DNA of 64,000 nt from Stenotrophomonas sp. ZAC14D1_NAIMI4_1 (GTDB lineage Bacteria > Pseudomonadota > Gammaproteobacteria > Xanthomonadales > Xanthomonadaceae). The stretch is taken from the NCBI RefSeq assembly GCF_003086775.1, contig NZ_CP026001.1, positions 3,064,407 to 3,128,406 on the forward strand, written 5' to 3'. This document shows positions 27,979-37,644 of this stretch, piece after piece (position 1 is the stretch's first letter; the number at the start of each line of letters is the position of its first letter). Under the pieces are notes generated by a model. It was not told the origin of the DNA. It did no database searches and was given only the letters and a program-made list of their open reading frames with translations. The position numbers and the translations under genes were made by a program.

Positions 27979-28845
27979 TTACGCGGCGGTCGAAGCGCGC
28001 AGTGCGGCGATGCGCTCTTCCAGCGGCGGGTGGCTCATGAACAGCTTCTTCGCCGTCGAACCGGCAATGCCGAAGGCCGCGATCTGGGTCGGCAGCGTGC
28101 TCTGGCCGTGGTTGAGCTGCAGGCGCTCCAGCGCGGCGATCATCTTCTGGCGGCCGGCCAGCGAGGCACCGCCAGCGTCGGCGCGGAACTCGCGATGGCG
28201 CGAGAACCACATCGAGATCATCGTGGCGAACAGGCCGAACACCATCTCCAGCACGAACACGATGATGAAGTAGGCGAAGCCACGGCCGCCGCCTTCGCGG
28301 TTGCCCGACAGCGCGCTGTCGATGACGCCGCCGACCACGCGGGCCAGCACGATCACGAAGGTATTCAGCACGCCCTGCAGCAGCGCCATGGTGATCATGT
28401 CACCGTTGGCGACGTGGGCGATCTCGTGGCCCAGCACCGCTTCGGCCTCGTCTTCGCTCATGTTGTGCAGCAGGCCGGTGGACACCGCCACCAGCGCGTT
28501 GTTGCGGTTGGCACCGGTGGCGAACGCGTTGATTTCCGGACCGTCATACACGGCCACTTCGGGCATGCCGATGCCGGCCGCCTTGGCCTGGCGTTCGACG
28601 GTGGCCAGCAGCCAACGCTCGGTCGGGTTGCGCGGTTCGGTGATGACCACCGCACCGGTGGAACGCTTGGCCATCCACTTGGACAGCAGCAGCGAGATGA
28701 AGGAGCCACCAAAGCCGAAGATGCCGGCCATGACCAGCAGGCCGCTCATCGAACGGGAGTCCACGCCCAGGATGGACATCACGATGCCGGCGAGGATCAG
28801 CACCGCAAGGTTGGTGGCCAGGAAAAGGGCTACGCGGGTAAACAT
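27979..28845 (-). CDS. htpX: Membrane protease HtpX
   Basis: A 288-aa inner-membrane zinc metalloprotease that degrades damaged membrane proteins. Two N-terminal membrane segments (about 5-24 and 34-54) precede the catalytic [11 protein letters not shown] motif, two more hydrophobic stretches follow, and the third zinc ligand is in the [10 protein letters not shown] region. Length and layout match E. coli HtpX. It is divergent from gluQRS; envelope-stress regulation is known in E. coli but no operator can be recognised here. Confidence 0.95.
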   Translation of the reverse strand: MFTRVALFLATNLAVLILAGIVMSILGVDSRSMSGLLVMAGIFGFGGSFISLLLSKWMAKRSTGAVVITEPRNPTERWLLATVERQAKAAGIGMPEVAVYDGPEINAFATGANRNNALVAVSTGLLHNMSEDEAEAVLGHEIAHVANGDMITMALLQGVLNTFVIVLARVVGGVIDSALSGNREGGGRGFAYFIIVFVLEMVFGLFATMISMWFSRHREFRADAGGASLAGRQKMIAALERLQLNHGQSTLPTQIAAFGIAGSTAKKLFMSHPPLEERIAALRASTAA

Positions 28846-28938
28846 GGGAAATTCCGGCTCGGAAGGGGTCGATATCTGCCAATTTGCGGTGCAGTCAGCT
28901 TGAATTCAAGCGCCAACCTGACCGACGATTCAGCCAGC

Positions 28939-29859
28939 ATGACCTCGCCTATCCCCTGCGGCCGCTTTGCGCCCTCGCCCACCGGCCTGCTGCACCCCGG
29001 TTCCCTGCTCGCCGCCCTCGGCAGCTGGCTGCTTGCGCGCCATCACGGCGGCCTGTGGCGGCTGCGCATCGAGGATGTCGACCCACCCCGCACCGTCACG
29101 GGCGCGGCGCAGTCACAATTGCAGGCGCTGGCCGCCTTCGGCCTGGATCACGACGGCCACGTGCTCTGGCAGAGCGAACGTGGCGATGCCTACCAGGCCG
29201 CGCTGGACGTGCTGCTGGCCAGCGATCTGGCCTTCGTCTGCCACTGCAGCCGCAGCGAAGTGGCCGCCAGCGGCGGCATCCACCATCGCTGCGTGGCGCG
29301 GCAACCGCGACCGGACCCCGCCGTCCGCTTCCGCGTGCCACCGGGCAGCGTGGTGCAGTTCGAGGATGGCCTGCGCGGCCTGCAGACCCAGGATGTGCAT
29401 GCTGACGTTGGCGATTTCGTGCTGCGCCGCGCCGATGGCTGCTGGGCCTACCAACTGGCCGTGGTGGTGGACGACGCCGCACAGGGCGTCACCGAAGTGG
29501 TGCGCGGCGCCGACCTGCTCGATTCCACCGCGCGGCAGATCCTGCTGCAGCAGGCGCTGGGGCTGGCAGTGCCGCGCTACTGGCACCTGCCCCTGCTGCT
29601 GGATGCGCCCGGCCACAAGCTGTCCAAATCGCTGGCCGCGCTGCCGGTGGACAGCGCGCGGCCGGTACCGGTGCTGCGCCAGCTGTGGCAGCTGCTGGGC
29701 CAGGCGCCGGCTGCGCTGGAGGGCATCGACGAGGTACACGCGCTGCTGGCCGCCGCGCGCCGGGCCTTCGACCCCCAGCGGCTGCCACGCAGCGACATCC
29801 TGCTGCCACCGGGCGCACTTTCCGCGCCGATGTTGCAGAATCCCCTTTCCCCCACCTGA
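28939..29859 (+). CDS. gluQ: Glutamyl-Q tRNA(Asp) synthetase
   Basis: Attaches glutamate to queuosine at the wobble base of tRNA-Asp. The 306-aa protein is a truncated Glu[20 protein letters not shown] (HIGH equivalent), [10 protein letters not shown] with a later HHRC (zinc site) and [10 protein letters not shown] (KMSKS equivalent), but no anticodon-binding domain. Its substrate depends on queuosine, whose last step is made by QueG, encoded at 39149 in this window. phbB follows after 17 bp. Confidence 0.94.
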   Translation: MTSPIPCGRFAPSPTGLLHPGSLLAALGSWLLARHHGGLWRLRIEDVDPPRTVTGAAQSQLQALAAFGLDHDGHVLWQSERGDAYQAALDVLLASDLAFVCHCSRSEVAASGGIHHRCVARQPRPDPAVRFRVPPGSVVQFEDGLRGLQTQDVHADVGDFVLRRADGCWAYQLAVVVDDAAQGVTEVVRGADLLDSTARQILLQQALGLAVPRYWHLPLLLDAPGHKLSKSLAALPVDSARPVPVLRQLWQLLGQAPAALEGIDEVHALLAAARRAFDPQRLPRSDILLPPGALSAPMLQNPLSPT

Positions 29860-29876
29860 AACCCGGACAGCATTCC

Positions 29877-30617
29877 ATGACTTCTCGCGTCGCACTGGTC
29901 ACCGGCGGAACCGGCGGCATCGGCACCGCCATCTGCCAACGCCTGGCCGACCAGGGCCACCGGGTCGCCACCAATTACCGCGACGAGGCCAAGGCCCGCG
30001 CCTGGCAGCAGGCCATGACCGAACGCGGCTACAACGTGTCGATCTTCCCCGGCGATGTGTCCGACCCGGACAGCGCCGAAGCGCTGATCCGCGCGGTTGA
30101 AGCCGAGCTGGGCCCGGTCGAGATCCTGGTCAACAACGCCGGCATCACCCGCGATACCACTTTCCACCGCATGCGTGCGGACCAGTGGCACGACGTGATC
30201 AACACCAACCTCAATTCGGTGTTCAACGTCACCCGCCCGGTCATTGAAGGCATGCGCCGCCGCGGCTGGGGCCGGGTCATCCAGATCAGCTCGATCAACG
30301 GCCTGAAGGGCCAGTACGGCCAGGCCAACTACGCCGCGGCCAAGGCCGGCATGCACGGTTTCACCATCTCCCTGGCGCGCGAGAACGCCGGCTTCGGCAT
30401 CACCGTCAACACGATCTCGCCGGGCTACGTGGCCACCGACATGGTGATGGCGGTGCCGGAGGAAGTGCGCGCGAAGATCATCGCCGACATCCCCACCGGG
30501 CGCCTGGGCAAGCCGGAGGAAATCGCCTACGGCGTGTCCTTCCTGGTGGCTGACGAGGCCGCCTGGATCACCGGCAGCAACCTGGACATCAACGGCGGCC
30601 ACCACATGGGCTGGTAA
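29877..30617 (+). CDS. phbB: Acetoacetyl-CoA reductase (short-chain dehydrogenase)
   Basis: NADPH-dependent reductase giving (R)-3-hydroxybutyryl-CoA, a polyhydroxyalkanoate monomer. The 246-aa SDR shows VTGGTGGIGTAIC, NNAGITRDTTFHRM, ISSINGLKGQYGQANYAAAKAG (Ser/Tyr/Lys catalytic set) and the C-terminal DINGGHHMGW typical of PhbB. FabG would be the alternative, but this C-terminus and the phaR neighbour favour PhbB. No PHA synthase gene is in the window. Confidence 0.9.
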   Translation: MTSRVALVTGGTGGIGTAICQRLADQGHRVATNYRDEAKARAWQQAMTERGYNVSIFPGDVSDPDSAEALIRAVEAELGPVEILVNNAGITRDTTFHRMRADQWHDVINTNLNSVFNVTRPVIEGMRRRGWGRVIQISSINGLKGQYGQANYAAAKAGMHGFTISLARENAGFGITVNTISPGYVATDMVMAVPEEVRAKIIADIPTGRLGKPEEIAYGVSFLVADEAAWITGSNLDINGGHHMGW

Positions 30618-30801
30618 GGCCGCGCAGGCACCGGCAGCGGGCACGCGAAGGCCCCCTGCCGTTGGTCATGCTGCGCAGCACGCAAACCCTTGCTGCGCAA
30701 CATGATCGGGCGTGAAACCCAAGCCCGGCGGGGGCTGCGGCGGTTGCCAAGGCTTGTGCACTGCGCCATGCTGCACGTCTACAGTGACGAGTGACCGCTT
30801 C

Positions 30802-31335
30802 ATGGCTGCGACCCGCATCATCAAGAAGTATCCGAACCGCCGTCTCTACGACACCGAAATTTCCAGCTACATCACCATAGAGGATGTGCGCCAGCTGATC
30901 CTGGACGGTGAAGACTTCGAGGTCCGCGACGCCAAGAGCGGCGATGACCTGACCCGTTCGGTCCTGCTGCAGATCATCGCCGACCAGGAACAGGACGGCG
31001 AACCGATGCTGTCCACCCAGCTGCTGAGCCAGCTGATCCGCTTCTACGGCGATTCGCTGCAGGGCTTCATGGGCAACTACCTGGAGCGCAGCATGCAGGT
31101 CTTCCTCGACCAGCAGCAGCAGTTCCGCCAGCAGATGGGCAACCTGCTGGGCCAGACCCCGTGGGCGATGATGAACCAGCTGACCGAGCGCAACCTCGAG
31201 CTCTGGCAGGAATTCCAGCGCAACATGGGCACCGGCTTCGGCGGCCCGCGCCCCGGCGGTACGGGCACCGGCACCGGCACCAAGCCGAACGAGCCGGGTA
31301 CCGGCACCGGCACCGGCGGCAAGACCCGGCGCTGA
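30802..31335 (+). CDS. phaR: Polyhydroxyalkanoate synthesis repressor PhaR
   Basis: A 177-aa regulator with the DNA-binding N-terminus IIKKYPNRRLYDTEISSYIT and the PHB-accumulation domain (VRQLILDGEDFEVRDAKSGD, then LLSQLIRFYGDSLQGFM). In known systems PhaR binds both DNA and PHA granules and represses phasin and its own gene. The last 35 residues are Gly/Thr-rich low complexity (GTGTGTG). It follows phbB after 184 bp. The ATG at 30802 is preferred; the open frame upstream is not conserved in character. Confidence 0.92.
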   Translation: MAATRIIKKYPNRRLYDTEISSYITIEDVRQLILDGEDFEVRDAKSGDDLTRSVLLQIIADQEQDGEPMLSTQLLSQLIRFYGDSLQGFMGNYLERSMQVFLDQQQQFRQQMGNLLGQTPWAMMNQLTERNLELWQEFQRNMGTGFGGPRPGGTGTGTGTKPNEPGTGTGTGGKTRR

Positions 31336-31360
31336 GACCACCGCCCAGCCCCAAACGAAG

Positions 31361-31388
31361 ACGGCGCGCCCTGAGGCGCGCCGTTTTG
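31361..31388 (+). terminator. Terminator after phaR
   Basis: ACGGCGCGCC / GGCGCGCCGT inverted repeat followed by TTTGTTTT, 25 bp after the phaR stop. Confidence 0.85.
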
Positions 31389-31412
31389 TTTTGGATGCCG
31401 GCATCCCAGCGG

Positions 31413-31529
31413 GTAGAGTCGACCGTTGGTCGACTGCTCTTCGGTAGAGTCGACCGTTGGTCGACTATCGCGAAGCGCGGGCATTTCCGCCATCCGACCG
31501 AAAAGCAGTCGACCAACGGTCGACTCTAC
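31413..31529. repeat. Three GTAG REPs (two direct, one inverted)
   Basis: GTAGAGTCGACCGTTGGTCG at 31413 and 31444 in direct orientation, and its inverse at 31507-31529, in the gap between phaR and the GumN-type gene. Confidence 0.88.
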
Positions 31530-31531
31530 CC

Positions 31532-32476
31532 TCAACGTTTCGGCTTGCACCCCGTGCACACGCGCTCGACCTTGTAGCCCTTGGCCTTCAGCTTTTCCAC
31601 GACGCCGTCGCTGCCCAGCAGGTGCAGGCCGCCGACCACCACCAGCGCGCCGCCCTGCCCATCCTGCAGGTACGGCAGCAGCTTGGGCACCCAGGCATCG
31701 TTGCGCGCGGTGTTGATGCGCTGGTAGAGCTGCGGGTACTGCTGGCGCATTTCCACCGCCATCTTGTTCCACAGCAGGCGGTCATCGCCACGGCGCCAGG
31801 CGTCGTGCAGCATCAGCGACTGTGCATCGCCCTTCTCGGCCTGGTCCAGCGCTTCGGCCATCATCTGCCGCTGCTCCTGCAGGCTCATGCCATCGAGCAG
31901 GTTGATCTGGCTCTGCATGTCCTCCAGCCCGCCGGTCTGCTTGCCCGCCTTCTTCGCCTGCGCCATGAAATAGCGGTCCAGGCCGAGGTTCGCATCCAGG
32001 CCCATCTTCTGCATCTGCCCGATGGTGATGTTGAGCGCGACGAACCAGCTCTTCATGCCCTGCAGCTGCGCCAGGGGCAGCTTGTTCTGCGTGGCATAGG
32101 CCTGCAGTTTCTGCCAGGTGGCATCATCCAGGTCACGCTTCAGTTCACTGCCATCGCGGCGGATGGCGGTCTGCACCATCTGGGTGGCGGCCTGGGTCGA
32201 TTCCATCTCCTCCGGCGACACTTCGAACAGCACGCGCTTGGACGCGGTGAAGGCCTGCTCGACATCGGCCGACAAGGGGTAATCGGTGGGCTTGAGCAGG
32301 TGGAACGAGCCAAGCAGGTAGACGCGGGCATCGCCCGGGCCGGTCACCTTCCACAGCAACGGCACCGGCGGCTTGGCGGCCGGCGCTTCGGCTGGTGCGC
32401 CGCGGGCGGCGGCCAGGGGAGCGACCGCGCAGGCCAGCAACAGCACGGCACCGCGCAACAATGATCTGATCGACAT
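31532..32476 (-). CDS. TraB/GumN family protein, exported
   Basis: A 314-aa protein with a signal peptide (MSIRSLLRGAVLLLACAVAP, cleaved near AARG). It shows the family motifs VYLLGSFHLLKP near the start and VVVGGLHLLG near the end, the GxxH pair that forms the metal site in Tiki/TraB-like proteases. GumN of Xanthomonas lies at the end of the xanthan cluster but is not required there; the role of the family in bacteria is unclear. It follows the DUF1684 lipoprotein gene by 2 bp, so both are probably one transcript. Confidence 0.87.
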   Translation of the reverse strand: MSIRSLLRGAVLLLACAVAPLAAARGAPAEAPAAKPPVPLLWKVTGPGDARVYLLGSFHLLKPTDYPLSADVEQAFTASKRVLFEVSPEEMESTQAATQMVQTAIRRDGSELKRDLDDATWQKLQAYATQNKLPLAQLQGMKSWFVALNITIGQMQKMGLDANLGLDRYFMAQAKKAGKQTGGLEDMQSQINLLDGMSLQEQRQMMAEALDQAEKGDAQSLMLHDAWRRGDDRLLWNKMAVEMRQQYPQLYQRINTARNDAWVPKLLPYLQDGQGGALVVVGGLHLLGSDGVVEKLKAKGYKVERVCTGCKPKR

Positions 32477-32478
32477 GG

Positions 32479-33408
32479 TCAGCCTTCTCCTTCAGGCAGG
32501 TGATACGCCTTCTCACCAGCGTCCACGCGCAGGTCCAGCCGGTTTTCCGGCGGTGCCAACGGGCAGGTCGCATACGGGGTGAAAGCACAGGGCGGGTTGT
32601 AGGCGTGGTTGAAATCGATGCGCACGCTGCCATCGGCGGCCGGTGCATCGATGTCCAGGTAGCGCCCGGCCGGGTAACTGCCGTGGCCGCTGGTGCGGTC
32701 GGCAAAGACCAGGAACAGGGGCTCGCCCGGCGCGCCGATCGCTTCCAGCCGCCAGCTGCGCCCGTCGCGTTCGAATTCCACCGCGCCGGCATTGGGCATT
32801 TCGGTGGTCAGGCCGGTGATGTCCACGATCGGCAGGGTCTTGCCAGCGGGATGGGCGATGAAACGTGCCTGCACCTGCCAGCCGGCACCGCCTGGCCAGT
32901 ACTGCAGGCCGGCGAAATCGCGGCGCGCCGCGGCGTCGGCATGCTTCACCCGCAGCGCATCGCGCGGGCCGCGACGGATGATGCTCAGATGGCCCTTGCC
33001 GCCATCGAAGGCGAGCACGGTGGGCGCCGGATCCTTGTCGGTGTTCATGCGCACGCGGCCACGCACCGGCTGGCCGTCCTGGCTGACATCCACGCCGGCT
33101 TCGGGACTGAACCACCACTGGTCGCCCTCGCGCCGCAGCAGGCCCAGCTTGTCCGGGCCCACGCCCAGGCGGATGCCGCTGCTGGCGCCGCTGCCGATGA
33201 AGTGCGACTTGTACTGCAGCCAGTGCAGGCCGACCAGCGCCGTCCAGCCGTCGGGCCGGGTCAGGTCTTCATAGCGCTGCACGCGCCATTGCTGCTGCGC
33301 GGCCGCGAACGCCGGATCTTCCTTCACCACCGCCACAGGCTCCGGTGACGGGCTGCAGGCGGCCAGCAACAAGGCGACCAGCAGTCCGCCCACTCCCCGA
33401 TAACGCAT
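32479..33408 (-). CDS. DUF1684 lipoprotein
   Basis: A 309-aa predicted lipoprotein with lipobox LLAAC (Cys18). Hallmarks of DUF1684 are present: RPDGWTALVGLHWL near residue 55, RIDFNHAYNPPCAFTPYATCPL near the end and a beta-rich core. Function of the family is not established; the fold resembles small hydrolase-like sandwiches. It lies 25 bp after mutL and 2 bp before the GumN-type gene. Confidence 0.85.
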   Translation of the reverse strand: MRYRGVGGLLVALLLAACSPSPEPVAVVKEDPAFAAAQQQWRVQRYEDLTRPDGWTALVGLHWLQYKSHFIGSGASSGIRLGVGPDKLGLLRREGDQWWFSPEAGVDVSQDGQPVRGRVRMNTDKDPAPTVLAFDGGKGHLSIIRRGPRDALRVKHADAAARRDFAGLQYWPGGAGWQVQARFIAHPAGKTLPIVDITGLTTEMPNAGAVEFERDGRSWRLEAIGAPGEPLFLVFADRTSGHGSYPAGRYLDIDAPAADGSVRIDFNHAYNPPCAFTPYATCPLAPPENRLDLRVDAGEKAYHLPEGEG

Positions 33409-33433
33409 GGATGCTCCCTCGATGTTGCGCCGC

Positions 33434-35359
33434 TCAACGGCCGCGCAGGAACCAGCGGTCGATCTCCGCCAGCGAAAAACGTGCCCAGGTCGGTCGCCCG
33501 TGGTTGCACTGGCCCGAGCGCTCAGTGATTTCCATGTCGCGCAGCAGCGCGTTCATTTCCGGCACGGTCAGGCGCCGGTTGGCGCGCACGGCGCCGTGGC
33601 AGGCCATGGTCGACAGCAGCTCGTCGCGCGCACTGGCGATGCGCCGGCTCTGGCCATGCTCGCGCAGGTCGGTCAGCACGTCGCGCAGCAGGCCTTCCGG
33701 CTCGGCGTTGGCCAGCAGCGCGGGAATGCTGCGCACGTGCAGCGCGCCGGGGCCGGCACGGGTGACCTCGAAACCGAGCGCGGACAGCGTCTCCGCCTCG
33801 GCTTCAGCGGTGTCGGCCTCGCGCTCGCCCACGGCCAACGTGATCGGCACCAGCAACGGCTGCGACTGCAGGCCGATGCCATCGTGTGCGTTCTTCAGGC
33901 GTTCGTAGCCGATGCGCTCGTGGGCGGCATGCATGTCCACCACGATCAGGCCTTCGGCGTTCTCGGCCAGGATGTAGATGCCATGCAGCTGCGCGATGGC
34001 GTAGCCCAACGGCGGCACGCCGGCGTCGGCACTGGTCACCGGCAGGCCGTTCCCGCTCGGCATCGGCGGCAGCGCGCTGCTGCGTTCGCCTGCACCGGGT
34101 GCGGCATACAGTGCGGCATAGGCGGCGGGCGCATCGGCGACCTGCAGGCCCAGCGGCTGCTGCGGGCGCCAACCGGAGAAACCGCCACCGCCACCACCGC
34201 CGCCCGATCCCGGGGCCGCGCCGCGCACCAGGCCAAAGCCCGACGCACCCGCGCTGGACGGCATCGGCGCGCTGGACGGCATCGGCGCGCTGCCGACATC
34301 GGCAGGATGGGCCGGACCGGCGCCGATCTCCTGTGCGGAAACGCCGGCACGGGTGTCGGCCAGCGCATCCTTCAAGGTGCGGTAGACGAAGTCGTGCACC
34401 AGCCGCGAATCGCGGAAGCGCACTTCGTGCTTGGCCGGGTGCACGTTGACGTCGACCCGGGTCGGGTCCAGTTCCAGGAACAGCACGTAGGCCGGCTGGC
34501 GGCCGTGGTAGAGCACGTCGCCGTAAGCCATCTTCACCGCATGGGCGACACTGCGGTCGCGCACCGAACGGCCATTGACGTACAGGTACTGCTGGTCGGC
34601 GCTGGCCCGCGAATAATGCGGCTGCGCGATCCAGCCATGCAGGCGCAGGCCGGCACCGGTGTGGTCCACGCGCACGGCCTGGTTGGCGAAGTCCTCGCCG
34701 AGCGTCTCGGCCAGGCGCGCATCGGAATACAGGTCGCCGGGCTTGTAGCGGCGCGAGGCCTTGCCGTTGTGCGAGACGCGCAGCTCGACATCGGGGCGGG
34801 CCAGCGCCAGCGAGCGCAGCCACTCTTCGATATGGCCCATTTCAGTGCGCTCGGCACGCAGGAACTTGCGCCGCGCCGGCACGTTGTAGAACAGCTCGCG
34901 CACTTCCACGGTGGTGCCCGGCGCATGCGCGCGCGGGGTCACTTCGCCGATCTTGCCGCCTTCGATCTGCAGCGCCGAGCCGTGCTCGTCATGCGCGCGG
35001 CGCGAGGCCAGGGTGAAACGGCTGACCGAGGCGATCGACGGCAGCGCTTCGCCGCGGAAGCCAAGGGTGGCCACCGATTCGAGGTCGTCGAGGTCGGCGA
35101 TCTTGCTGGTGGCGTGCCGCGAGACGGCCAATGGCAGCTGTTCGGGGGCGATGCCACTGCCGTTGTCGCGGATGCGGATGAGGCGCACACCGCCCTCCTC
35201 CAGATCGATGTCCACGCGGCTGGCGCCGGCATCGATGGCATTCTCGACCAGCTCCTTGACCACCGACGCGGGCCGCTCGACCACTTCGCCGGCAGCGATC
35301 TGGTTGATGAGGATTTCCGGCAACGGCCGGATCGGGCGCGGATGGGTAGCAGACGTCAT
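33434..35359 (-). CDS. mutL: DNA mismatch repair protein MutL
   Basis: A 641-aa protein. The N-terminal GHKL ATPase has ENAIDAG, DNGSGI and [10 protein letters not shown]; the C-terminal domain carries [12 protein letters not shown] near residue 475, matching the nicking-endonuclease motif DQHA(X)2E(X)4E with Gln replaced by Met, plus ACHGAVRAN and CNHGRPTW. This indicates an endonuclease MutL as in bacteria without MutH. A Gly/Ser-rich linker separates the halves. The ATG at 35359 ([14 protein letters not shown]) is chosen because the upstream frame reads through a REP. Part of the conserved nnr-tsaE-amiC-mutL block. Confidence 0.96.
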   Translation of the reverse strand: MTSATHPRPIRPLPEILINQIAAGEVVERPASVVKELVENAIDAGASRVDIDLEEGGVRLIRIRDNGSGIAPEQLPLAVSRHATSKIADLDDLESVATLGFRGEALPSIASVSRFTLASRRAHDEHGSALQIEGGKIGEVTPRAHAPGTTVEVRELFYNVPARRKFLRAERTEMGHIEEWLRSLALARPDVELRVSHNGKASRRYKPGDLYSDARLAETLGEDFANQAVRVDHTGAGLRLHGWIAQPHYSRASADQQYLYVNGRSVRDRSVAHAVKMAYGDVLYHGRQPAYVLFLELDPTRVDVNVHPAKHEVRFRDSRLVHDFVYRTLKDALADTRAGVSAQEIGAGPAHPADVGSAPMPSSAPMPSSAGASGFGLVRGAAPGSGGGGGGGGFSGWRPQQPLGLQVADAPAAYAALYAAPGAGERSSALPPMPSGNGLPVTSADAGVPPLGYAIAQLHGIYILAENAEGLIVVDMHAAHERIGYERLKNAHDGIGLQSQPLLVPITLAVGEREADTAEAEAETLSALGFEVTRAGPGALHVRSIPALLANAEPEGLLRDVLTDLREHGQSRRIASARDELLSTMACHGAVRANRRLTVPEMNALLRDMEITERSGQCNHGRPTWARFSLAEIDRWFLRGR

Positions 35360-35384
35360 GCGGGGATGATAACGGAGGCACCGC

Positions 35385-35472
35385 AGGTAGAGTCGACTGT
35401 CAGTCGACTGCTCCTGGCCGGGCACCGAAAAACCCCGCGCTGCGCGCGTAGTCGACTAACAGTCGACCCTAC
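35385..35472. repeat. Pair of GTAG REPs
   Basis: GTAGAGTCGACTGTCAGTCG at 35385 and GTAGTCGACTAACAGTCGAC at 35448, both palindromic, between mutL and amiC. Confidence 0.8.
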
Positions 35473-35480
35473 AGAAAGCA

Positions 35481-35503
35481 GTAACCCGCCTTCGGCGGGT
35501 TAC
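35481..35503 (-). terminator. Terminator-like hairpin overlapping the amiC stop
   Basis: GTAACCCGCC / GGCGGGTTAC with a 3-nt loop; the amiC stop codon lies in one arm. The T-run is short, so it may only partly terminate before mutL. Confidence 0.6.
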
Positions 35504-37080
35504 TTGCTGCCGCCGGCCATGGTGGCGGCGGCGTCGATCTCGGCCTGGGCGCGGGCCGCATACAGCGTGCCCGGCGGCGGCTGCCGGCTGAAGAAGGTAT
35601 GCACGCCATCGAGCACCGCGCCAGCGACCTTGCGCTGGTAGGCCGGGTCGATCAGGCGACGCTCTTCGTCCGGGTTGGAGATGAAGGCGGTTTCCACCAG
35701 CATCGCCGGCATGTCCGAGGTGCGCAGCACGGCGAAGTTGGCGCGCTCGAGGTTCGGCTTGTGGTTGTTGCCGATCCGCTTCAGGCCGCCCAGCACGTGG
35801 CCGGCCGCGTCTTCGGACGCCTTCATGTAGCCGCTCTGGGCCAGGTCCAGCAGCACGTTGGCCAGGGTGCCTTCGGTCTGCTGCAGGCGCACGCCACCGA
35901 CCAGGTCGGCCGCGTTTTCCTTGTCGGCCAGCCAGCGCGCGCGCTGCGAAGAGGCACCCTTGGTGGACAGCACGTACACCGACGAACCCGTGGCCGAACG
36001 GTTCTCGGCGGCGTCGGCATGGATCGAAATGAAGATGTCGGCCTTGTTGGCGCGCGCCTTCTGCGCACGCATCGGCAGCGGGATGAACACGTCGCTGTCG
36101 CGGGTCAGGTAGGCCTTCAGGCCCGGCGTGGCGTTGACCTGGCGGGCCAGTTCACGTGCCACCGCCAGGGTGACATCCTTCTCGCGCTTGCCGGTCGGGC
36201 CGATCGCGCCCGGATCCTGGCCGCCATGACCCGGATCGATGGCCACCACCAGGTGGCGCATGCCCGGCTGCATGCGGATGCGCGAGGCATCGCTGGGCAT
36301 GGCCGGCCGCGGTGCTTCGGCCGGCGCAGCGGCCGGCGCAGCGGCCGGCGCAGGCGTCGGTGCCGGTGCGGCGGCCACCACGGTACGGGTCGGCTGGCCG
36401 GCAAGGATCGCGGCCGGCGAAGACGACGAAGACGGCGGCGGCGTGCTGCCGGCACTGATGCCCGCAGCGGCCACCTGGGCCGGGGTGGTGGTCGGGGCCG
36501 GTGCAGGCGCAACCGGTGCGGCGGCGGTAGCGCTGGCCTGCTGCTGCACCTGCGCGGTCAACAGCGCGGTGGCACGGGCGGCATCGCCACGCGACTGTGC
36601 CGTCTGTGCGGCAGCCATGCTGGCGGCGGAAGGGGCGACGGGAGCAGCGGCCGCAGGCGCGGCACGGCTGGCGGCGGTGGCTGGACCATCGCCCGGCCAT
36701 TCGATCACCAGCCGGGATTCGTTGCCTTCGCGCTGCATCTGCGGGCGGAACGGCGCCACCGATGCGGCTAGGTCGAAGACGACACGGAAAGTGCCCGGAA
36801 CCGGCTGTCCGGTACGGACGGCGGTGACCACGCCCTGCGCGGCCGGCATCTTCAGGTTGTGCACGGCGCTGGAATCGGGGAAATCGATCACCAGGCGGTT
36901 CGGCGAGGACAGCGACAGGGTCTTGTAGCCGCCGCTGCCAACCAGTGAGATTTCCGCACGGGTGCCGGTCGCGCCGGTGTTCAGCTGGACCTGGCGGACC
37001 TCACCGGCCCACGCGCAGACGCTCGCCAGACCCAGTCCGACGGCGGCACAGATGGCGATGAGACGGTTCCCCAGGCGCAT
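35500..37080 (-). CDS. amiC: N-acetylmuramoyl-L-alanine amidase with AMIN domain
   Basis: Periplasmic enzyme that splits septal peptidoglycan during cell separation. The 526-aa precursor has a signal peptide (residues 1-25), an AMIN domain (about 28-130; VRQVQLNTGATGTRAEISLV), a long Ala/Pro linker (about 135-265) and an Amidase_3 domain (about 275-515) with zinc-site IDPGHGGQDPGAIGP and ETAFISNPDEE. The long low-complexity linker is the unusual part. Activation by EnvC/NlpD is known for homologues. The ATG at 37080 gives the expected signal peptide. Confidence 0.93.
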   Translation of the reverse strand: MRLGNRLIAICAAVGLGLASVCAWAGEVRQVQLNTGATGTRAEISLVGSGGYKTLSLSSPNRLVIDFPDSSAVHNLKMPAAQGVVTAVRTGQPVPGTFRVVFDLAASVAPFRPQMQREGNESRLVIEWPGDGPATAASRAAPAAAAPVAPSAASMAAAQTAQSRGDAARATALLTAQVQQQASATAAAPVAPAPAPTTTPAQVAAAGISAGSTPPPSSSSSPAAILAGQPTRTVVAAAPAPTPAPAAAPAAAPAEAPRPAMPSDASRIRMQPGMRHLVVAIDPGHGGQDPGAIGPTGKREKDVTLAVARELARQVNATPGLKAYLTRDSDVFIPLPMRAQKARANKADIFISIHADAAENRSATGSSVYVLSTKGASSQRARWLADKENAADLVGGVRLQQTEGTLANVLLDLAQSGYMKASEDAAGHVLGGLKRIGNNHKPNLERANFAVLRTSDMPAMLVETAFISNPDEERRLIDPAYQRKVAGAVLDGVHTFFSRQPPPGTLYAARAQAEIDAAATMAGGSK

Positions 37081-37161
37081 GGTCAGGATTCAATCACCGC
37101 GCTGAACGGAATGCAACACCTTTTTCCTTAATAATCCGTAACCTGCCGGTGTTTGTTCTCG

Positions 37162-37644
37162 TCAGCCCACAGAAATGGCCTGCAAGTCGCCCCCGTCGGG
37201 AAGCCGACCGAGCCATTCACGCCCGGCGTCGCTGGCCCCAGTGAGACGGACGCGTCGGCCCTGCCCCTCGATCTCCAGCGCCACCACCAGATCGGTGGGC
37301 GGGAGGGCGCCGGCGCCGCGCTCGGGCCATTCGACCAGCCACAGCACCGCGCTGCCCTCGTCCAGGCCAAGGAAATCCAGTTCGCCCGCCTGGCCGATGC
37401 GGTACAGGTCCAGGTGCCACGCTTCGCCACCGCTGGCCAGCGGGTAGCGCTCGACCAGGGTGTAGGTCGGGCTGCGGATCGCGCCCTGCACGCCCAATGC
37501 ACGCAGCAGTGCGCGTGCGGTGGTGGATTTGCCGGCGCCGAGATCGCCCCGCAGCTCGACCAGCGCCTGCGGCGGACGGGTGGCGGCCAGCCACTGGCCC
37601 AGCAGTTCGGTGGCTTCGCTGTCGGCCAGGAAGAATTCAGTCAT
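37162..37644 (-). CDS. tsaE: tRNA threonylcarbamoyladenosine biosynthesis ATPase TsaE
   Basis: ATPase of the complex that makes t6A at position 37 of ANN-decoding tRNAs. The 160-aa protein has the P-loop GDLGAGKSTTARALL, SPTYTLVERYP and HLDLYRIG. It overlaps the nnr stop by 4 bp and precedes amiC by 81 bp, as in E. coli. Confidence 0.95.
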   Translation of the reverse strand: MTEFFLADSEATELLGQWLAATRPPQALVELRGDLGAGKSTTARALLRALGVQGAIRSPTYTLVERYPLASGGEAWHLDLYRIGQAGELDFLGLDEGSAVLWLVEWPERGAGALPPTDLVVALEIEGQGRRVRLTGASDAGREWLGRLPDGGDLQAISVG

